Origin: KBS50 sp042666615
GTDB lineage: Bacteria > Actinomycetota > Actinomycetes > Mycobacteriales > Micromonosporaceae
Reading direction: 5' to 3'
DNA length: 64,000 bases
Assembly: GCF_042666615.1 (NCBI RefSeq)
Contig: NZ_JBHTDD010000001.1
Span: forward strand, 62,001-126,000
In this document: piece after piece, positions 49,969-62,703 of the stretch
Numbering within the stretch: the first letter of the stretch is position 1
How the letters are laid out: each line of letters starts with the position of its first letter
Translations under genes and position numbers: made by a program
Notes under the pieces: generated by a model
The model's input: the letters and a program-made list of their open reading frames with translations, nothing else
The model's database searches: none
What the model was told of the DNA's origin: nothing

Positions 49969-50559
49969 TCATTCGGGCTCTCCGTCGTCGTTCGCCGCCC
50001 GGATGCTCGACCACAGTGTGTCGTACCAGGGAGCGGGGGCGGCGGGTCCGCCGTCCGGCTGCCCGGCGTCCGGCGTCCCGCTGCCCGGCAGCACGATCAA
50101 CGGCTGCTCGCCCTTCTCCACCATGTAGAACCGCCGCTTGGCCTCGGTCTTGACGAACTCGGGGTTCTGCCACAGCGCAGCGCGCTCGGACAGCTCCCCG
50201 ATCTTCTGCCGCTGCGCGGCCTGGGCGGCGGCGATCCGGTCGATCTCCGCCTGCTGGTTGAGATAGAGCCGCACCGGATAGGTGTACGCCAGCGCCAGCG
50301 CGATCAGCACCGCGAACAGCACCGTTGCCCGGCCGGTGAACCGGCGGGGCTCGATCGCGGTGGTGCGTTTGGTGGCTCCGGTCGCGGCGGTCCGGCGGGC
50401 GGAGGCCGGCCGGTTCGCCGACCGGGAACCGTCGGTGCTCCGGCCGCGCGCGGCGCTGTCCCGCTGGCCGCCGGCACGGGCGCCGCGGGCGGCACCGCGG
50501 CCCTGCTGTCCGGGGCGGCGGGCGGGCCGCTGACCGCTGGGTGTACGGCGCTGGCTCAT
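49969..50559 (-). CDS. Septum formation initiator family (FtsB/DivIC-like) protein
   Basis: A 196-aa protein. The cytoplasmic N-terminus is Arg/Gly/Ala-rich and disordered. One transmembrane helix (ATVLFAVLIALALAYTYPV, about residues 78-97) precedes a coiled coil (RLYLNQQAEIDRIAAAQAAQ). The family motif NPEFVKTEAKRRFYMVEKGE follows. It takes part in divisome assembly with FtsL and FtsQ. Located between eno and DUF501 as usual. Confidence 0.9.
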   Translation of the reverse strand: MSQRRTPSGQRPARRPGQQGRGAARGARAGGQRDSAARGRSTDGSRSANRPASARRTAATGATKRTTAIEPRRFTGRATVLFAVLIALALAYTYPVRLYLNQQAEIDRIAAAQAAQRQKIGELSERAALWQNPEFVKTEAKRRFYMVEKGEQPLIVLPGSGTPDAGQPDGGPAAPAPWYDTLWSSIRAANDDGEPE

Positions 50560-50591
50560 GACCGGATCGGCTCCTCCCCCGAGGACTGGCG

Positions 50592-50639
50592 CACGCCGCC
50601 CGCGGTCGTGGCCCGCGGGCCACGACCGCGGGCGGCGTG
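50592..50639. terminator. Perfect 48-bp palindrome downstream of eno
   Basis: The whole 48 bp is its own reverse complement (half-site cacgccgcccgcggtcgtgg plus cccg). It lies between the eno stop and the divIC-like start. It would form an extremely stable hairpin, likely a terminator or attenuator, but perfect symmetry this long is unusual. Confidence 0.8.
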
Positions 50640-50643
50640 GATG

Positions 50644-51927
50644 TCAGGCAGAACGGTAACGCGGGAAGGCACCGGCACCGGCGTAGCGCGCCGCGTCGGC
50701 CAGTTCCTCCTCGATCCGCAGCAGTTGGTTGTACTTCGCCACCCGCTCGGACCGGGCCGGAGCGCCGGTCTTGAGCTGGCCGCAACCCATCGCCACCGCC
50801 AGGTCGGCGATCGTGGTGTCCTCGGTCTCGCCGGAGCGGTGGCTCATCATCGTCCGGAAACCGGCCCGGTGTGCCAGGTCGACCGCCTCGAACGTCTCGG
50901 TGAGCGAACCGATCTGGTTGACCTTCACGAGGACGGCGTTGGCGGCGTTCTCCGCGATGCCGCGGGCGATCCGCTGCGGGTTGGTGACGAACAGATCGTC
51001 GCCGACAATCTGGATCCGGTCTCCGAGCGAGGCGGTGAGCGTCGCCCACCCGCTCCAGTCGTCCTCGGACAGCGGGTCCTCGATAGACACGATCGGGTAC
51101 GAGTCGAGCAGCTTGTGGTAGTACGCCGTCATGTCGTCGGCGGACTTGCCGGCACCCTCAAAGGTGTAGACGCCGTCGGCGTGGAACTCGGTGGCGGCCA
51201 CGTCGAGGGCGAAGACGATGTCGGTGCCGAGCCGGTAGCCGGCCTTGTCGACCGCCTCGGCGATCAGGTCCAGGGCGGCCGAGTTGGTCGGCAGGTCGGG
51301 GGCGAACCCGCCCTCGTCACCCAGTCCGGTGCTCAGCCCGCGCTTCTTGAGCACCGACTTGAGCGCCTGGTAGACCTCGGCTCCGGAGCGGAGCGCCTCC
51401 CGGAACGTCGGGGCACCGATCGGCGCGATCATGAACTCCTGGATGTCGACGTTGGAGTCGGCATGCGCGCCGCCGTTCAGGATGTTCAGCATCGGCACCG
51501 GAAGCAGGTGCGCGTTCGGCCCGCCGAGGTAGCGGAACAGGCTGAGTTCGGCACTGGACGCGGCGGCCTTCGCGACCGCCAGCGACACGCCGAGGATGGC
51601 GTTAGCGCCCAGGCCGGACTTGTCGGCGGTCCCGTCGAGATCCATCATCCGCTGGTCGATCAGCCGCTGCTCGCTCGCCTCGAAGCCGATGAGCTGGTCA
51701 ACGACGCGGTCTTCGATGTTGGTGACCGCCCGCTCGACCCCCTTGCCCTGGTAGCGGTCGGCGTCGCCGTCACGCAGTTCGAGTGCCTCGTACGCGCCGG
51801 TCGACGCCCCGGACGGCACCGCCGCCCGCGCCACCGTGCCGTCGTCCAGCCCGACCTCGACCTCGACGGTCGGGTTGCCGCGCGAATCCAGGATCTCGCG
51901 GGCGACGATTCCCTCGATGGTGGCCAC
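50644..51927 (-). CDS. eno: Enolase
   Basis: A 427-aa glycolytic enzyme converting 2-phosphoglycerate to phosphoenolpyruvate. VAREILDSRGNPTVEVEV at the N-terminus, GDEGGFAPDLP, the Mg ligand region SIEDPLSEDDWSGW, and SHRSGETEDTTIADLAVAMG all present. GTG start 51927. First gene of the leftward eno - divIC-like - DUF501 - acetyltransferase - ppx run, interrupted at its far end by the integrated element. Confidence 0.97.
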   Translation of the reverse strand: MATIEGIVAREILDSRGNPTVEVEVGLDDGTVARAAVPSGASTGAYEALELRDGDADRYQGKGVERAVTNIEDRVVDQLIGFEASEQRLIDQRMMDLDGTADKSGLGANAILGVSLAVAKAAASSAELSLFRYLGGPNAHLLPVPMLNILNGGAHADSNVDIQEFMIAPIGAPTFREALRSGAEVYQALKSVLKKRGLSTGLGDEGGFAPDLPTNSAALDLIAEAVDKAGYRLGTDIVFALDVAATEFHADGVYTFEGAGKSADDMTAYYHKLLDSYPIVSIEDPLSEDDWSGWATLTASLGDRIQIVGDDLFVTNPQRIARGIAENAANAVLVKVNQIGSLTETFEAVDLAHRAGFRTMMSHRSGETEDTTIADLAVAMGCGQLKTGAPARSERVAKYNQLLRIEEELADAARYAGAGAFPRYRSA

Positions 51928-52100
51928 TGTGTGCTCCTCGCGTTGTCAGTTGGCGGGCCGCTTCGGCGCGGCGGTGGACCCCCACGCAGCGTATCGGGCG
52001 CGGGTGGCGCCTCGGGCGGTGGCTCCACGACATCCACCGGCTGGTACCGCTGGCGGGAAGGCGTTTGCGCGAGGTCGCCGTCGTGGACAAGGCTGGCGGT

Positions 52101-52841
52101 ATGCCATCCCCGTCGACGCGGCCGCAGCTGGCCCCAGGATCCGTGGCGAAATCCCTGGTACAGGCCCTGGCCGGGGCGGTATCGGCCACCCTGTTGGTCA
52201 GTGGGTGCCAGACCCTGGACGACGCCGGCCGGGTCCTGTCCCGGTCGGAGCTGGTCAACGACCTCGCTGCCCGCCTGGAATCGGCGACGCAGCTGACCTA
52301 CTCCGCCGACTACCAGTTGGCCGATGGCGCCACCGGCTCGATCGCGCAGGCCCAGGAGCCACGCCGGGCCTCGTACAGCTACCCCGGCGGCAAGATCATG
52401 ATGAACGCGGAGGCGACCGCCCGGTGCTCCACCGCCAACGCGCCGGCGACATGCACGCTGGAGCCACCGCCGGCGCCCGGCACCCGGCCGCCCCTCACCT
52501 CGGTCAGCGCGGCCAGCCAGGCCGGCCTGGTCACCCCGCCGGTGGTCATCGCACTGCTCACCGACACCGCGCTGGACCAGGAGGCGGTCGTCGAGCAGGA
52601 GGACACCACGGTCGCCGGCCGGCACGCCACGTGCGTCCAGGTCAGCGAGGCGGCGAACGCCGCCGCGTCGAGCTTCTACGCCTGCGTGACCGACGACGGC
52701 ATCCTCGGCAGCTTCCGCGGCTCGCTGGACGGCAAGGAGGTGGATACGGCACTGACCCGCTACCGGGACGCCGTGGACGGCACCGCGTTCGACATGCCCG
52801 AAGGCGCGGGCGTGGTGGACCGGCGGACCGCCCGCGACTGA
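52101..52841 (+). CDS. Lipoprotein, LppX/LprG-like in outline
   Basis: A 246-aa protein. A signal peptide (LVQALAGAVSATLLVSGC, lipobox LVSGC near residue 37) predicts a lipid-anchored surface protein. The mature part (LESATQLTYSADYQLADGAT) and later Cys residues suggest one or two disulphides. The outline resembles mycobacterial lipid-binding lipoproteins, but the identity is not certain. Divergent from eno. A hairpin terminator follows. Confidence 0.75.
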   Translation: MPSPSTRPQLAPGSVAKSLVQALAGAVSATLLVSGCQTLDDAGRVLSRSELVNDLAARLESATQLTYSADYQLADGATGSIAQAQEPRRASYSYPGGKIMMNAEATARCSTANAPATCTLEPPPAPGTRPPLTSVSAASQAGLVTPPVVIALLTDTALDQEAVVEQEDTTVAGRHATCVQVSEAANAAASSFYACVTDDGILGSFRGSLDGKEVDTALTRYRDAVDGTAFDMPEGAGVVDRRTARD

Positions 52842-52844
52842 GGC

Positions 52845-52878
52845 CTGTCTCGAAGCCCTTGGTCGAGCTTCGAGACAG
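52845..52878. terminator. Terminator after the lipoprotein gene
   Basis: ctgtctcgaag (from 52845) pairs with cttcgagacag (52868-52878) over 11 bp around a 12-nt loop. Confidence 0.75.
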
Positions 52879-53011
52879 ACCCCGAGTACCGCCACTGTGA
52901 CGCCGTCGCGCCCCCCGCCGCTACACCTTCAGGAATGCGTGCGTTTGCTTTCTCCAGCGGAGCCGGCTGGGACCCGGCCCGGTGCCGCCGATGCGATTCT
53001 GTGGGGGATCG

Positions 53012-53575
53012 ATGATGGTCGACCTGGCTCGTTACGACATCGTCAGCTGCGTGGTGACCGGCCACGTCGCGGACGGTGTGCTCGTCCGCCTCACCACAGG
53101 GGAGGACGGACTCGTCGAGCGTGACTCGGTGGAGGAGGCGCCACCCGGCCCGGAGCACCGACCGCCGGTGGGCACCACCATCCCGGCCGTCGTCCTGGGA
53201 ACCAGAGACGGCCGGATCCGGCTGGGCGGTCGTCCGGGATACGTGGCGCTGGTGCGCGAGGTCGACGACCCGGAGGCCATCCTCGGCGCGTGGGCACGGG
53301 TGCGAGCCGCCGACGAGGCGTACGCGGAGGCCCGCGGCGAGCTGTTCGACAGCCCGGACGCGGCCGCGGTGCTGCGCTGGGCGCTGAACCAGGCAGCGGA
53401 CTCGCCGCAGGTGGCGTTCGCGCTACGGGCACTCCGGGACGCTCCGGCGGAACTCCAACTCGACCTCGCCGAGGAACTACGGCGGCTGTCCGCCGACGAA
53501 CGGCACGGCTACCGGGTACGTCAGGTGCTGGCCGGAGCGGGCCGTGCGGTGCCGGATTCCCTCGGCTCGGACTGA
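53012..53575 (+). CDS. Hypothetical protein with S1-like N-terminal strands
   Basis: A 187-aa protein. The first 80 residues (VDLARYDIVSCVVTGHVADG, VLVRLTTGEDGLVERDS, GRIRLGGRPGYV) have a beta-barrel pattern reminiscent of S1/OB folds. The rest is helical (RWALNQAADSPQVAFALRAL). Start is ATG 53012 or 53015; GGGGGA is 4-7 nt upstream. Its last 55 bp overlap the convergent DUF4184 gene. Function unknown. Confidence 0.72.
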   Translation: MMVDLARYDIVSCVVTGHVADGVLVRLTTGEDGLVERDSVEEAPPGPEHRPPVGTTIPAVVLGTRDGRIRLGGRPGYVALVREVDDPEAILGAWARVRAADEAYAEARGELFDSPDAAAVLRWALNQAADSPQVAFALRALRDAPAELQLDLAEELRRLSADERHGYRVRQVLAGAGRAVPDSLGSD

Positions 53576-54291
53576 GCCGGTGACCCGAACCGGACGGCTG
53601 CCGCGCCGAGCAACAGAGCGACCGCGCCGAGGTGTAACAGCCGGACTCCCAGGGCGGCAACGGTCCAGGCCGCGGGAAGGAACGGGAGCACGGCGAGACC
53701 GAGACCCATGGTCACGGCCGCCACGGTCCAGAACAGCCACCGCCGACCCGGTGGCGCCGACCGGTCCGCCCCGACCACCTCGGTACGCCCGGCGAATCGT
53801 GCCGCGACCAGGACCGCCACGACTCCCCCGACGACGGTGCTGGTCAGGTCCGAGACGGTCCACCAGTGGATGCCGGTGGCGGCGTGAAAATCCATACCGA
53901 CCAGGGCGCGCAGCCAGCCGTCGGTGTGGGTCAACCAGTCCCAGCCGAGGTGGCTGAGCGAGCCGACCAACGCGGAACTCAAGGTGATCCACAAGCGATG
54001 CCGGTGCCCGCCGATACCCGCGTACGCCCGCCACCGGCCGGGCAGCTGCCGGGCCACGGGACCGACCGTCCGCCGGAAGATCCAGGTGTAGACCAGTGCC
54101 ACCGGCAGGCACCACCAGATCAGGCCGGCCAGCGAGTGGGTGGGCATCGGCTCGGCGGCGGTGCCCCGGAGCAGGTAGCCGGCGTCGGGGGTGACGGTGC
54201 CGGCGCAGAGCGCCACACCGTCGAACCAGCGCGGACGCCACAGCTTGAGCGGCAGCACCGGTGCCGCGTGCGAGGGGAAGGTCAGCGGCAT
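53521..54291 (-). CDS. DUF4184 family membrane protein
   Basis: A 256-aa protein. MPLTFPSHAAPVLPLKLWRP is the family's start; metal-ligand-like His and Asp residues recur (SHLGWDWLTHTDGWL, FHAATGIHWW), and five or six hydrophobic helices are present. DUF4184 proteins resemble membrane-bound metal-dependent hydrolases (YdjM-like); activity not shown. Start ATG 54291. Overlaps the 3' end of the convergent gene by 55 bp. Confidence 0.85.
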   Translation of the reverse strand: MPLTFPSHAAPVLPLKLWRPRWFDGVALCAGTVTPDAGYLLRGTAAEPMPTHSLAGLIWWCLPVALVYTWIFRRTVGPVARQLPGRWRAYAGIGGHRHRLWITLSSALVGSLSHLGWDWLTHTDGWLRALVGMDFHAATGIHWWTVSDLTSTVVGGVVAVLVAARFAGRTEVVGADRSAPPGRRWLFWTVAAVTMGLGLAVLPFLPAAWTVAALGVRLLHLGAVALLLGAAAVRFGSPAQSEPRESGTARPAPAST

Positions 54292-54304
54292 CGCGACGGT
54301 CGCC

Positions 54305-55927
54305 TCAGTCGGACGACAGGAGGGTCCGCAGGTGACGCGGGGGCGGCGAGCCGTGCGCCAGCATCTGGTCGTGCCAGCGGCGCGCCGGCGTGCCGGCCGG
54401 ACGCGACGCGGCGATCGCGCTGACCTCGCTGTAACCCACGAAGTACGTCGAGAGTTGGGTCGAGGTGAGCAGCGCGCGTCGCCACTTGCCGGCCGCCTCA
54501 CCCTCCTCCTGGAAACCACGGCGGGTCATCAGGTCCATGCCGTCGGCCTCGGACAACCCTTCGCAGTGCACGAGCTGGTCCAGGATGGCGTTGATGGTCA
54601 TCCGCAGCTGCATCTTGAGCTGCTGGAGGCGGATCGGCAAGCCGCCGAACCCGGTGCCGACCATCAGCTCCTCGGCATACACCGCCCAGCCTTCGACGAA
54701 CGGACCGGAGTAGCCGAGCGCACGCACCCGGCTGCTGCCCCGGTACCGCCGGGCGTGGGCGAGCTGAAGGAAGTGGCCCGGCATCGCCTCGTGCACGGTC
54801 AGGTTGCGCACCATGTGGTCGTTGTATTCGCGGTAGAACGACGCGACCCGCTCCGCCGGCCAGTCCGCCGGGGTGGGCGAGATGCAGTAGAACGTCGGCA
54901 GGTCCGCCGTTTCCAGCGACCCGGGCGGGTCGCAGTAGGCGACCGCGACCCCCCGGGCGAACTCGGGCATCTCCATCACGACGCACGGGTCGTCGATCAA
55001 CGACACCAGGTCGTGCTCCCGGACGAAATCCGTGCACTCAGCGAGCGTGGCAGCGGCCAGACCGACGATGGAATCGTTGTCCGGCCGGTGCTCGGCGAGC
55101 TGGTCCAGCGCCCGGCGGACCGTACCCGCGTCCGCCGGGCCACCCACCAGCTCCGCCGCCGCCGCGGTGATCTCCTCGGTGACCCGTTCCAGATTGGCCT
55201 CGGCCCGGGCGAGCACCTCGGTCGCGGGAAGCTCGGTGTCCAGGGTGTGCCAGAGCCGCGCCTCCCACAACCGACGTCCCAGCCGAGGGTCGCGACCATC
55301 CGCCCCGTCGGTCGACAACCGGCCGCGCAACCAACCGACGAACGCCTCCAGCTCCCGGATCGCCTCGTCCGCGAGCGGCTGCACCCGGTCCCGCATCCCG
55401 GGCGCTGATTCGAGCAGCCGCGGCAGCTCGTCACGGACCAGCGCGGCGGTGCCGGCGAACTGACCGATCGCCGTCTCGACGTGAATCCGCGGCATGTCGT
55501 GGAGCGTGTCCCGGGCGGTGGCGAGCGCGTCCGGCACCGCGGCAAGCCGTCCGGCGAGGCTGGTCAGCCGCACGTCCGCCGGGGCGAACGGGCGGTCGAG
55601 CACCGCGTGCAGCGCCGCGCCCGGATTGTGCGTCAGCGGATCCCACTCGTACGACCGCACCTCGGTCGCCTCGAAGAGGAAGCGGTCGACATGTGAGGAG
55701 AGGATGGCGTGGTCGACTCGTTCCTGGACGTCCAACTGGTCAGGGTCGAGTTCGGACAGCGCGTTGGCGGCGTCGACAAGCATCGCCCCGGTGGCGGCCA
55801 CGGCGGTGCCGGACAGGTCGGTCAGCCGGTCGTCGAACCGGTGATCACCCGCCTCGGTGGCGAGGTCGGGTCGGCTGGCCAGCAGCGCGTCGACGATCCG
55901 TTCGGCGAGCGGCACGAAGTCCTGCAT
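54305..55927 (-). CDS. DUF885 family metallohydrolase-like protein
   Basis: A 540-aa protein. The zinc motif VHEAMPGHFLQLAHARRYRG (HExxxH) is near residue 380 and a second Glu in FVEGWAVYAEELM follows 35 residues later, as in M32-like gluzincins. DUF885 proteins are probable carboxypeptidases or related hydrolases. It starts 13 bp from the DUF4184 start region and is cotranscribed with it (DUF885 first, then DUF4184). Confidence 0.9.
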   Translation of the reverse strand: MQDFVPLAERIVDALLASRPDLATEAGDHRFDDRLTDLSGTAVAATGAMLVDAANALSELDPDQLDVQERVDHAILSSHVDRFLFEATEVRSYEWDPLTHNPGAALHAVLDRPFAPADVRLTSLAGRLAAVPDALATARDTLHDMPRIHVETAIGQFAGTAALVRDELPRLLESAPGMRDRVQPLADEAIRELEAFVGWLRGRLSTDGADGRDPRLGRRLWEARLWHTLDTELPATEVLARAEANLERVTEEITAAAAELVGGPADAGTVRRALDQLAEHRPDNDSIVGLAAATLAECTDFVREHDLVSLIDDPCVVMEMPEFARGVAVAYCDPPGSLETADLPTFYCISPTPADWPAERVASFYREYNDHMVRNLTVHEAMPGHFLQLAHARRYRGSSRVRALGYSGPFVEGWAVYAEELMVGTGFGGLPIRLQQLKMQLRMTINAILDQLVHCEGLSEADGMDLMTRRGFQEEGEAAGKWRRALLTSTQLSTYFVGYSEVSAIAASRPAGTPARRWHDQMLAHGSPPPRHLRTLLSSD

Positions 55928-56230
55928 CAGGCGACTCTACCGACCCGCCACCCGGGCCATCCCGGCAGCGCGGCGAGCCGGGCTACCGCGTGGTCCATAT
56001 CGTCCGGCGGGCCGGCGGCGTACCCGAGCACCAGGCCGGCGGCCCGGACCGGCGCGGGCGCAGCTCGCTCAGCGGCACCGGACCGAGACCGCGGCCCGCG
56101 CGACAGCAGCCAGTGCCGTGTCATCGGTGCCGGGGGGCAGTTCGAACACCAGGTGCCGTTCGGCCGCCACGCCGGTGGCACGGTCAGCCAGCCCAGGCGC
56201 AATTGCCCGGCGCCGGACAGGCGCTCGGGG
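55928..56230 (-). pseudogene. Remnant of a MocR-type PLP-dependent regulator
   Basis: Pieces of the C-terminal aminotransferase domain appear in different frames: QLRLGWLTVPPAW, then RHLVFELPPGTDDTALAAVA, then after a frameshift near 56080 VPLSELRP and VRAAGLVLGYAAGPPDDMDH ending VGRVA-stop. The N-terminal HTH and most of the enzyme-like domain are absent. So this is a decayed 3' fragment of a GntR/MocR regulator. Confidence 0.75.
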
Positions 56231-56769
56231 TGCTGCTGGTCGCCGCGGGCCTGGCCCTCGGCCTGACCAGCCGGTCCACCGGACTTGCCGGCACCGAACG
56301 GCCAGGATTCCACAAGGTTCCGCTGGCATGGCGCCGGCGGCACGTCGACGTTATATGCGGATCGTGACAACGATCGACGGTTTCCGGATGCGTACCGTCT
56401 GTGACGTCTCGGTAATCGTCGAGGTGGCCCCGACCCCCCTTTGCGCTGCTGCAGCCTACGCAGCACCCCGGTCGAACTCGAATAATAGTCGATTGTCGAT
56501 GTTTGTCGTCGACCGTCGTCACTACTGCCAGTTGCTGTTGCATGGGCTACAGCAGCGCAAAGCGCTGCAACCGGGTCGCAGCACGCTCCCGTCATCTGTG
56601 ACTGTGGGTGTTTCTTGTCGCCAGGCCGACCGGGATTGCCCGGGGGCGTCGCTTCGTGCTTCTTGTCGCAGTCCTTTGCGAGGAGTTCTCGGCGGGTTTG
56701 CCCGCCTGGGGTGAGCAGGCAAGGGCCTCCGTTGGGCCCGTCGATGTCGGCGACCGGGAACGGCGGTCG
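56231..56769. other. Non-coding, lower-G+C stretch
   Basis: About 540 bp with no supported gene. 56461-56520 is 33/60 G+C by count, far below the surroundings. It contains an imperfect 18-bp inverted repeat (separate entry). It adjoins the decayed regulator, so this is probably a deletion or insertion scar. Confidence 0.6.
56439..56562. repeat. 18-bp inverted repeat bounding an AT-richer segment
   Basis: ctttgcgctgctgcagcc (56439-56456) and ggctacagcagcgcaaag (56545-56562) are complementary with one mismatch, enclosing 88 bp. No transposase is present. Confidence 0.7.
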
Positions 56770-57807
56770 TCAGCGTCGCGGAACGTCGCCTCGCTCAGCG
56801 ACGCGGACGGCGTCGGCATAGCGCGAGGTGGCGGTCCGCAGCGCCAGCTCCGGATCGAGTCCGGCCTCGTGCGCCCGGGCCACCAGCGCCAGCAGCTCGG
56901 CGCCCAGCCGGTCCTGCGGACTCCCGGCCGCCGGCTCGGGCCCCGGCTCCGACCCTGCCCCCGGCCCCGCCTGGACACCAGGTTGCGGCTCGGGCAGCGG
57001 CACAGCCAGCCCGGCCCGGGCCGTCCGCTCCAGGATCTTCGTCGCCAGCGCCAGCGCCGGCTGCCCCGTCGCGATCCCGTCGAGCACCGACTCCCGTGGC
57101 CTCTCCGCCTGCTTGATCCGCTCCCAGTTGGCGGTGATCTCCTCGACCGTCTTGACCGTCGCGTCCGCGAAGACGTGCGGATTGCGGCGGATCATCTTGT
57201 CCACCAGCCCACCCGCGACGTCGTCCACCGTCCACCGCTCGCTCTCGGGCAGCTCCTCGGCCAGCCGGGCGTGCAACACCACCTGTAGCAACACGTCACC
57301 CAGTTCGTCGCGCAGGGCCCCCAGGTCGCCGGTCGCGATCGCGTCGTACGCCTCGTAACACTCCTCCAGCAGGTACCGGGCGAGAGTGTGGTGCGTCTGT
57401 TCCCGCTTCCACGGGTCCCCGCCGGGCGACACCAGCCGGTCCAGCACGGCGACCGCGTCCAGCAGCCGGGCACCGGGTGGATCCCAGGAGCCGTACATCA
57501 GCTCCAGCTCGGCCCGACCCGGCTCCCGGGCCAGCCGCAGCCCCAACTCCCGGGCGAGCGCCTGATCGCCGGCCGGCCCGGCCAGCCACACCGCCGTACC
57601 GTGCTCGGCCGCCCCGGCCAGCAGGGCGTCCATCGCGCCGGCACCGACCAGCCGGACCTCGACGCCGGCCGCGCGCAGGGCCACCGTCAGCTCGCTCTCC
57701 TCGCCGGCGAGCGTCGGCGCCGCCCGTACGATGTCCCAGGCCGCCGCGGTCAGCAGCCCGGCCGGCAGCCGGGGCGAGGTGACCAGCAGGACGACCCGGG
57801 CGGTCAC
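56770..57807 (-). CDS. mazG: MazG nucleoside triphosphate pyrophosphohydrolase
   Basis: A 345-aa protein. The first 110 residues form a tetrapyrrole-methylase-like domain remnant. The MazG core is LARYLLEECYEAYDAIATGD then LRDELGDVLLQVVLHARLAE (EExxE and ExxD metal ligands) at about residues 150-185. DADATVKTVEEITANWERIK and a Pro/Gly-rich insert follow. It hydrolyses non-canonical NTPs. GTG 57807 overlaps the stop of the SurA-like gene (GTGA). Confidence 0.92.
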   Translation of the reverse strand: MTARVVLLVTSPRLPAGLLTAAAWDIVRAAPTLAGEESELTVALRAAGVEVRLVGAGAMDALLAGAAEHGTAVWLAGPAGDQALARELGLRLAREPGRAELELMYGSWDPPGARLLDAVAVLDRLVSPGGDPWKREQTHHTLARYLLEECYEAYDAIATGDLGALRDELGDVLLQVVLHARLAEELPESERWTVDDVAGGLVDKMIRRNPHVFADATVKTVEEITANWERIKQAERPRESVLDGIATGQPALALATKILERTARAGLAVPLPEPQPGVQAGPGAGSEPGPEPAAGSPQDRLGAELLALVARAHEAGLDPELALRTATSRYADAVRVAERGDVPRR

Positions 57808-58580
57808 GGCTGCCGCGGCGCCGCGGAGGTCGGGGCGGTCGAGGGCGCCAGCTCGGTTACCGGGCCGGCCCCGTCGACGTACGGCAGCTCGTAGAAGATC
57901 GTCCCGTTCGGCCCGGCCACCACGCCCGGCACCGCGAGCGGCAGGAACCGTGGATTCACCGAAACGTCCAGCCGCTTGGCCTCCTCGGCCAGCGCCTCAC
58001 TGATCGCGGTGTCCCGCTGCACGAACTCGCCGGTGCCGAACAACTGGCGCACCTGCTGGATCGGCAGCCCGGGGTCGATCGCGCCAGCCTTCACCAGAGA
58101 CTGGTAGACGGCCAGCACCGAGTCGTCGCTCAGCTCGGCGGGTGAGAGCTTGCCGCCCAACGCGGTGTAGATGTCGAGCCACTCGGCCCAGAGCCGGGCG
58201 TACTCGGTGTCCGGCGGCATCCGGATCAGGCCGGCGACCCGGTCGGCCTGGTACTGGTCCGGCACGTCGATCTGCTTGGCCTCCGCCACCCGCCGGCCGA
58301 GGTCCAGGCCGACCAGGAGATTGACCACGTCCTGCCGGGTCACCGCCGAGCGGAGCTGATCCGGCGACGGCGAGATGTCCGCCTGCCGCGCCTCGGACTC
58401 GACGGCGGTGCGGTACCTCGCCTGGGCCTCGTCGTAGATCTGCTCCACCTGGTCGGCGGAAATTCGCTTGTCACCCACGTACACGGCCACGTCCGGCGCG
58501 GACCGCCCGCACGCGGAGACGGCGAGGATGCCCACGAGGACGAGCGAGACGACCGAACTGAGACGACGGACACGCTGCAT
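57804..58580 (-). CDS. SurA N-terminal domain-like lipoprotein
   Basis: A 258-aa protein. Signal peptide with lipobox LAVSAC (Cys near residue 25), then VAVYVGDKRISADQVEQIYD, the SurA-N-like chaperone start, and a helical body. No peptidyl-prolyl isomerase domain. Consistently found between mfd and mazG in actinobacteria. Role inferred as extracytoplasmic folding. ATG 58580. Confidence 0.87.
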   Translation of the reverse strand: MQRVRRLSSVVSLVLVGILAVSACGRSAPDVAVYVGDKRISADQVEQIYDEAQARYRTAVESEARQADISPSPDQLRSAVTRQDVVNLLVGLDLGRRVAEAKQIDVPDQYQADRVAGLIRMPPDTEYARLWAEWLDIYTALGGKLSPAELSDDSVLAVYQSLVKAGAIDPGLPIQQVRQLFGTGEFVQRDTAISEALAEEAKRLDVSVNPRFLPLAVPGVVAGPNGTIFYELPYVDGAGPVTELAPSTAPTSAAPRQP

Positions 58581-58678
58581 GGCGGTCACTCTTTCATGAC
58601 CCCCTTCCCGGCCGGGCGACGGCCTCAGGCTCGCCGGACCCTCCTCTCGCTCGCGACTGCGGGGCTCGCAAAACCGGC

Positions 58679-62353
<3,675 letters not shown>

Positions 62354-62703
62354 GATCACAACCTTCGGGTACGCGGCGGAGTCGACGGGTGGGCTACGGA
62401 TCGACCGATCGGCGGTGCCGATTCACAGTCGAGCGGGCACGCCGAAAAGTCCCCGCGCCCGGGTCGGGCGGGGGTGCCGGTTCGAGCCTATCTCCAACCA
62501 GCGACAATCCGAACGGGGAAGCCGTGTGGCGTGCACGGCGCCGGGGGAGGGCGGGATGGGCGAGGACGGCCGGGACGGGGGCGGCCGCGGCCCGTCCGAG
62601 GCGTCACCCGCCGGGGCCGCGACCCAGGCAGCCCGGCACGGAACGATCGTGGATTCGAGGTGCCCCTGGAGGAGCCTCAGGAATCCACGATCCACGTGGC
62701 CGG
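62354..62703. other. 350-bp intergenic region with one palindrome
   Basis: Upstream of mfd and downstream of the LD-carboxypeptidase stop. Apart from palindrome family 2 copy B (62645-62692) I see no gene; open frames here are G+C-driven. Confidence 0.55.
62645..62692. repeat. Dispersed palindrome, family 2, copy B
   Basis: Perfect 12-bp arms gatcgtggattc (62645-62656) and gaatccacgatc (62681-62692). The centre and right arm (cctcaggaatccacgatc) match copy A at 21502-21548. Confidence 0.87.
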
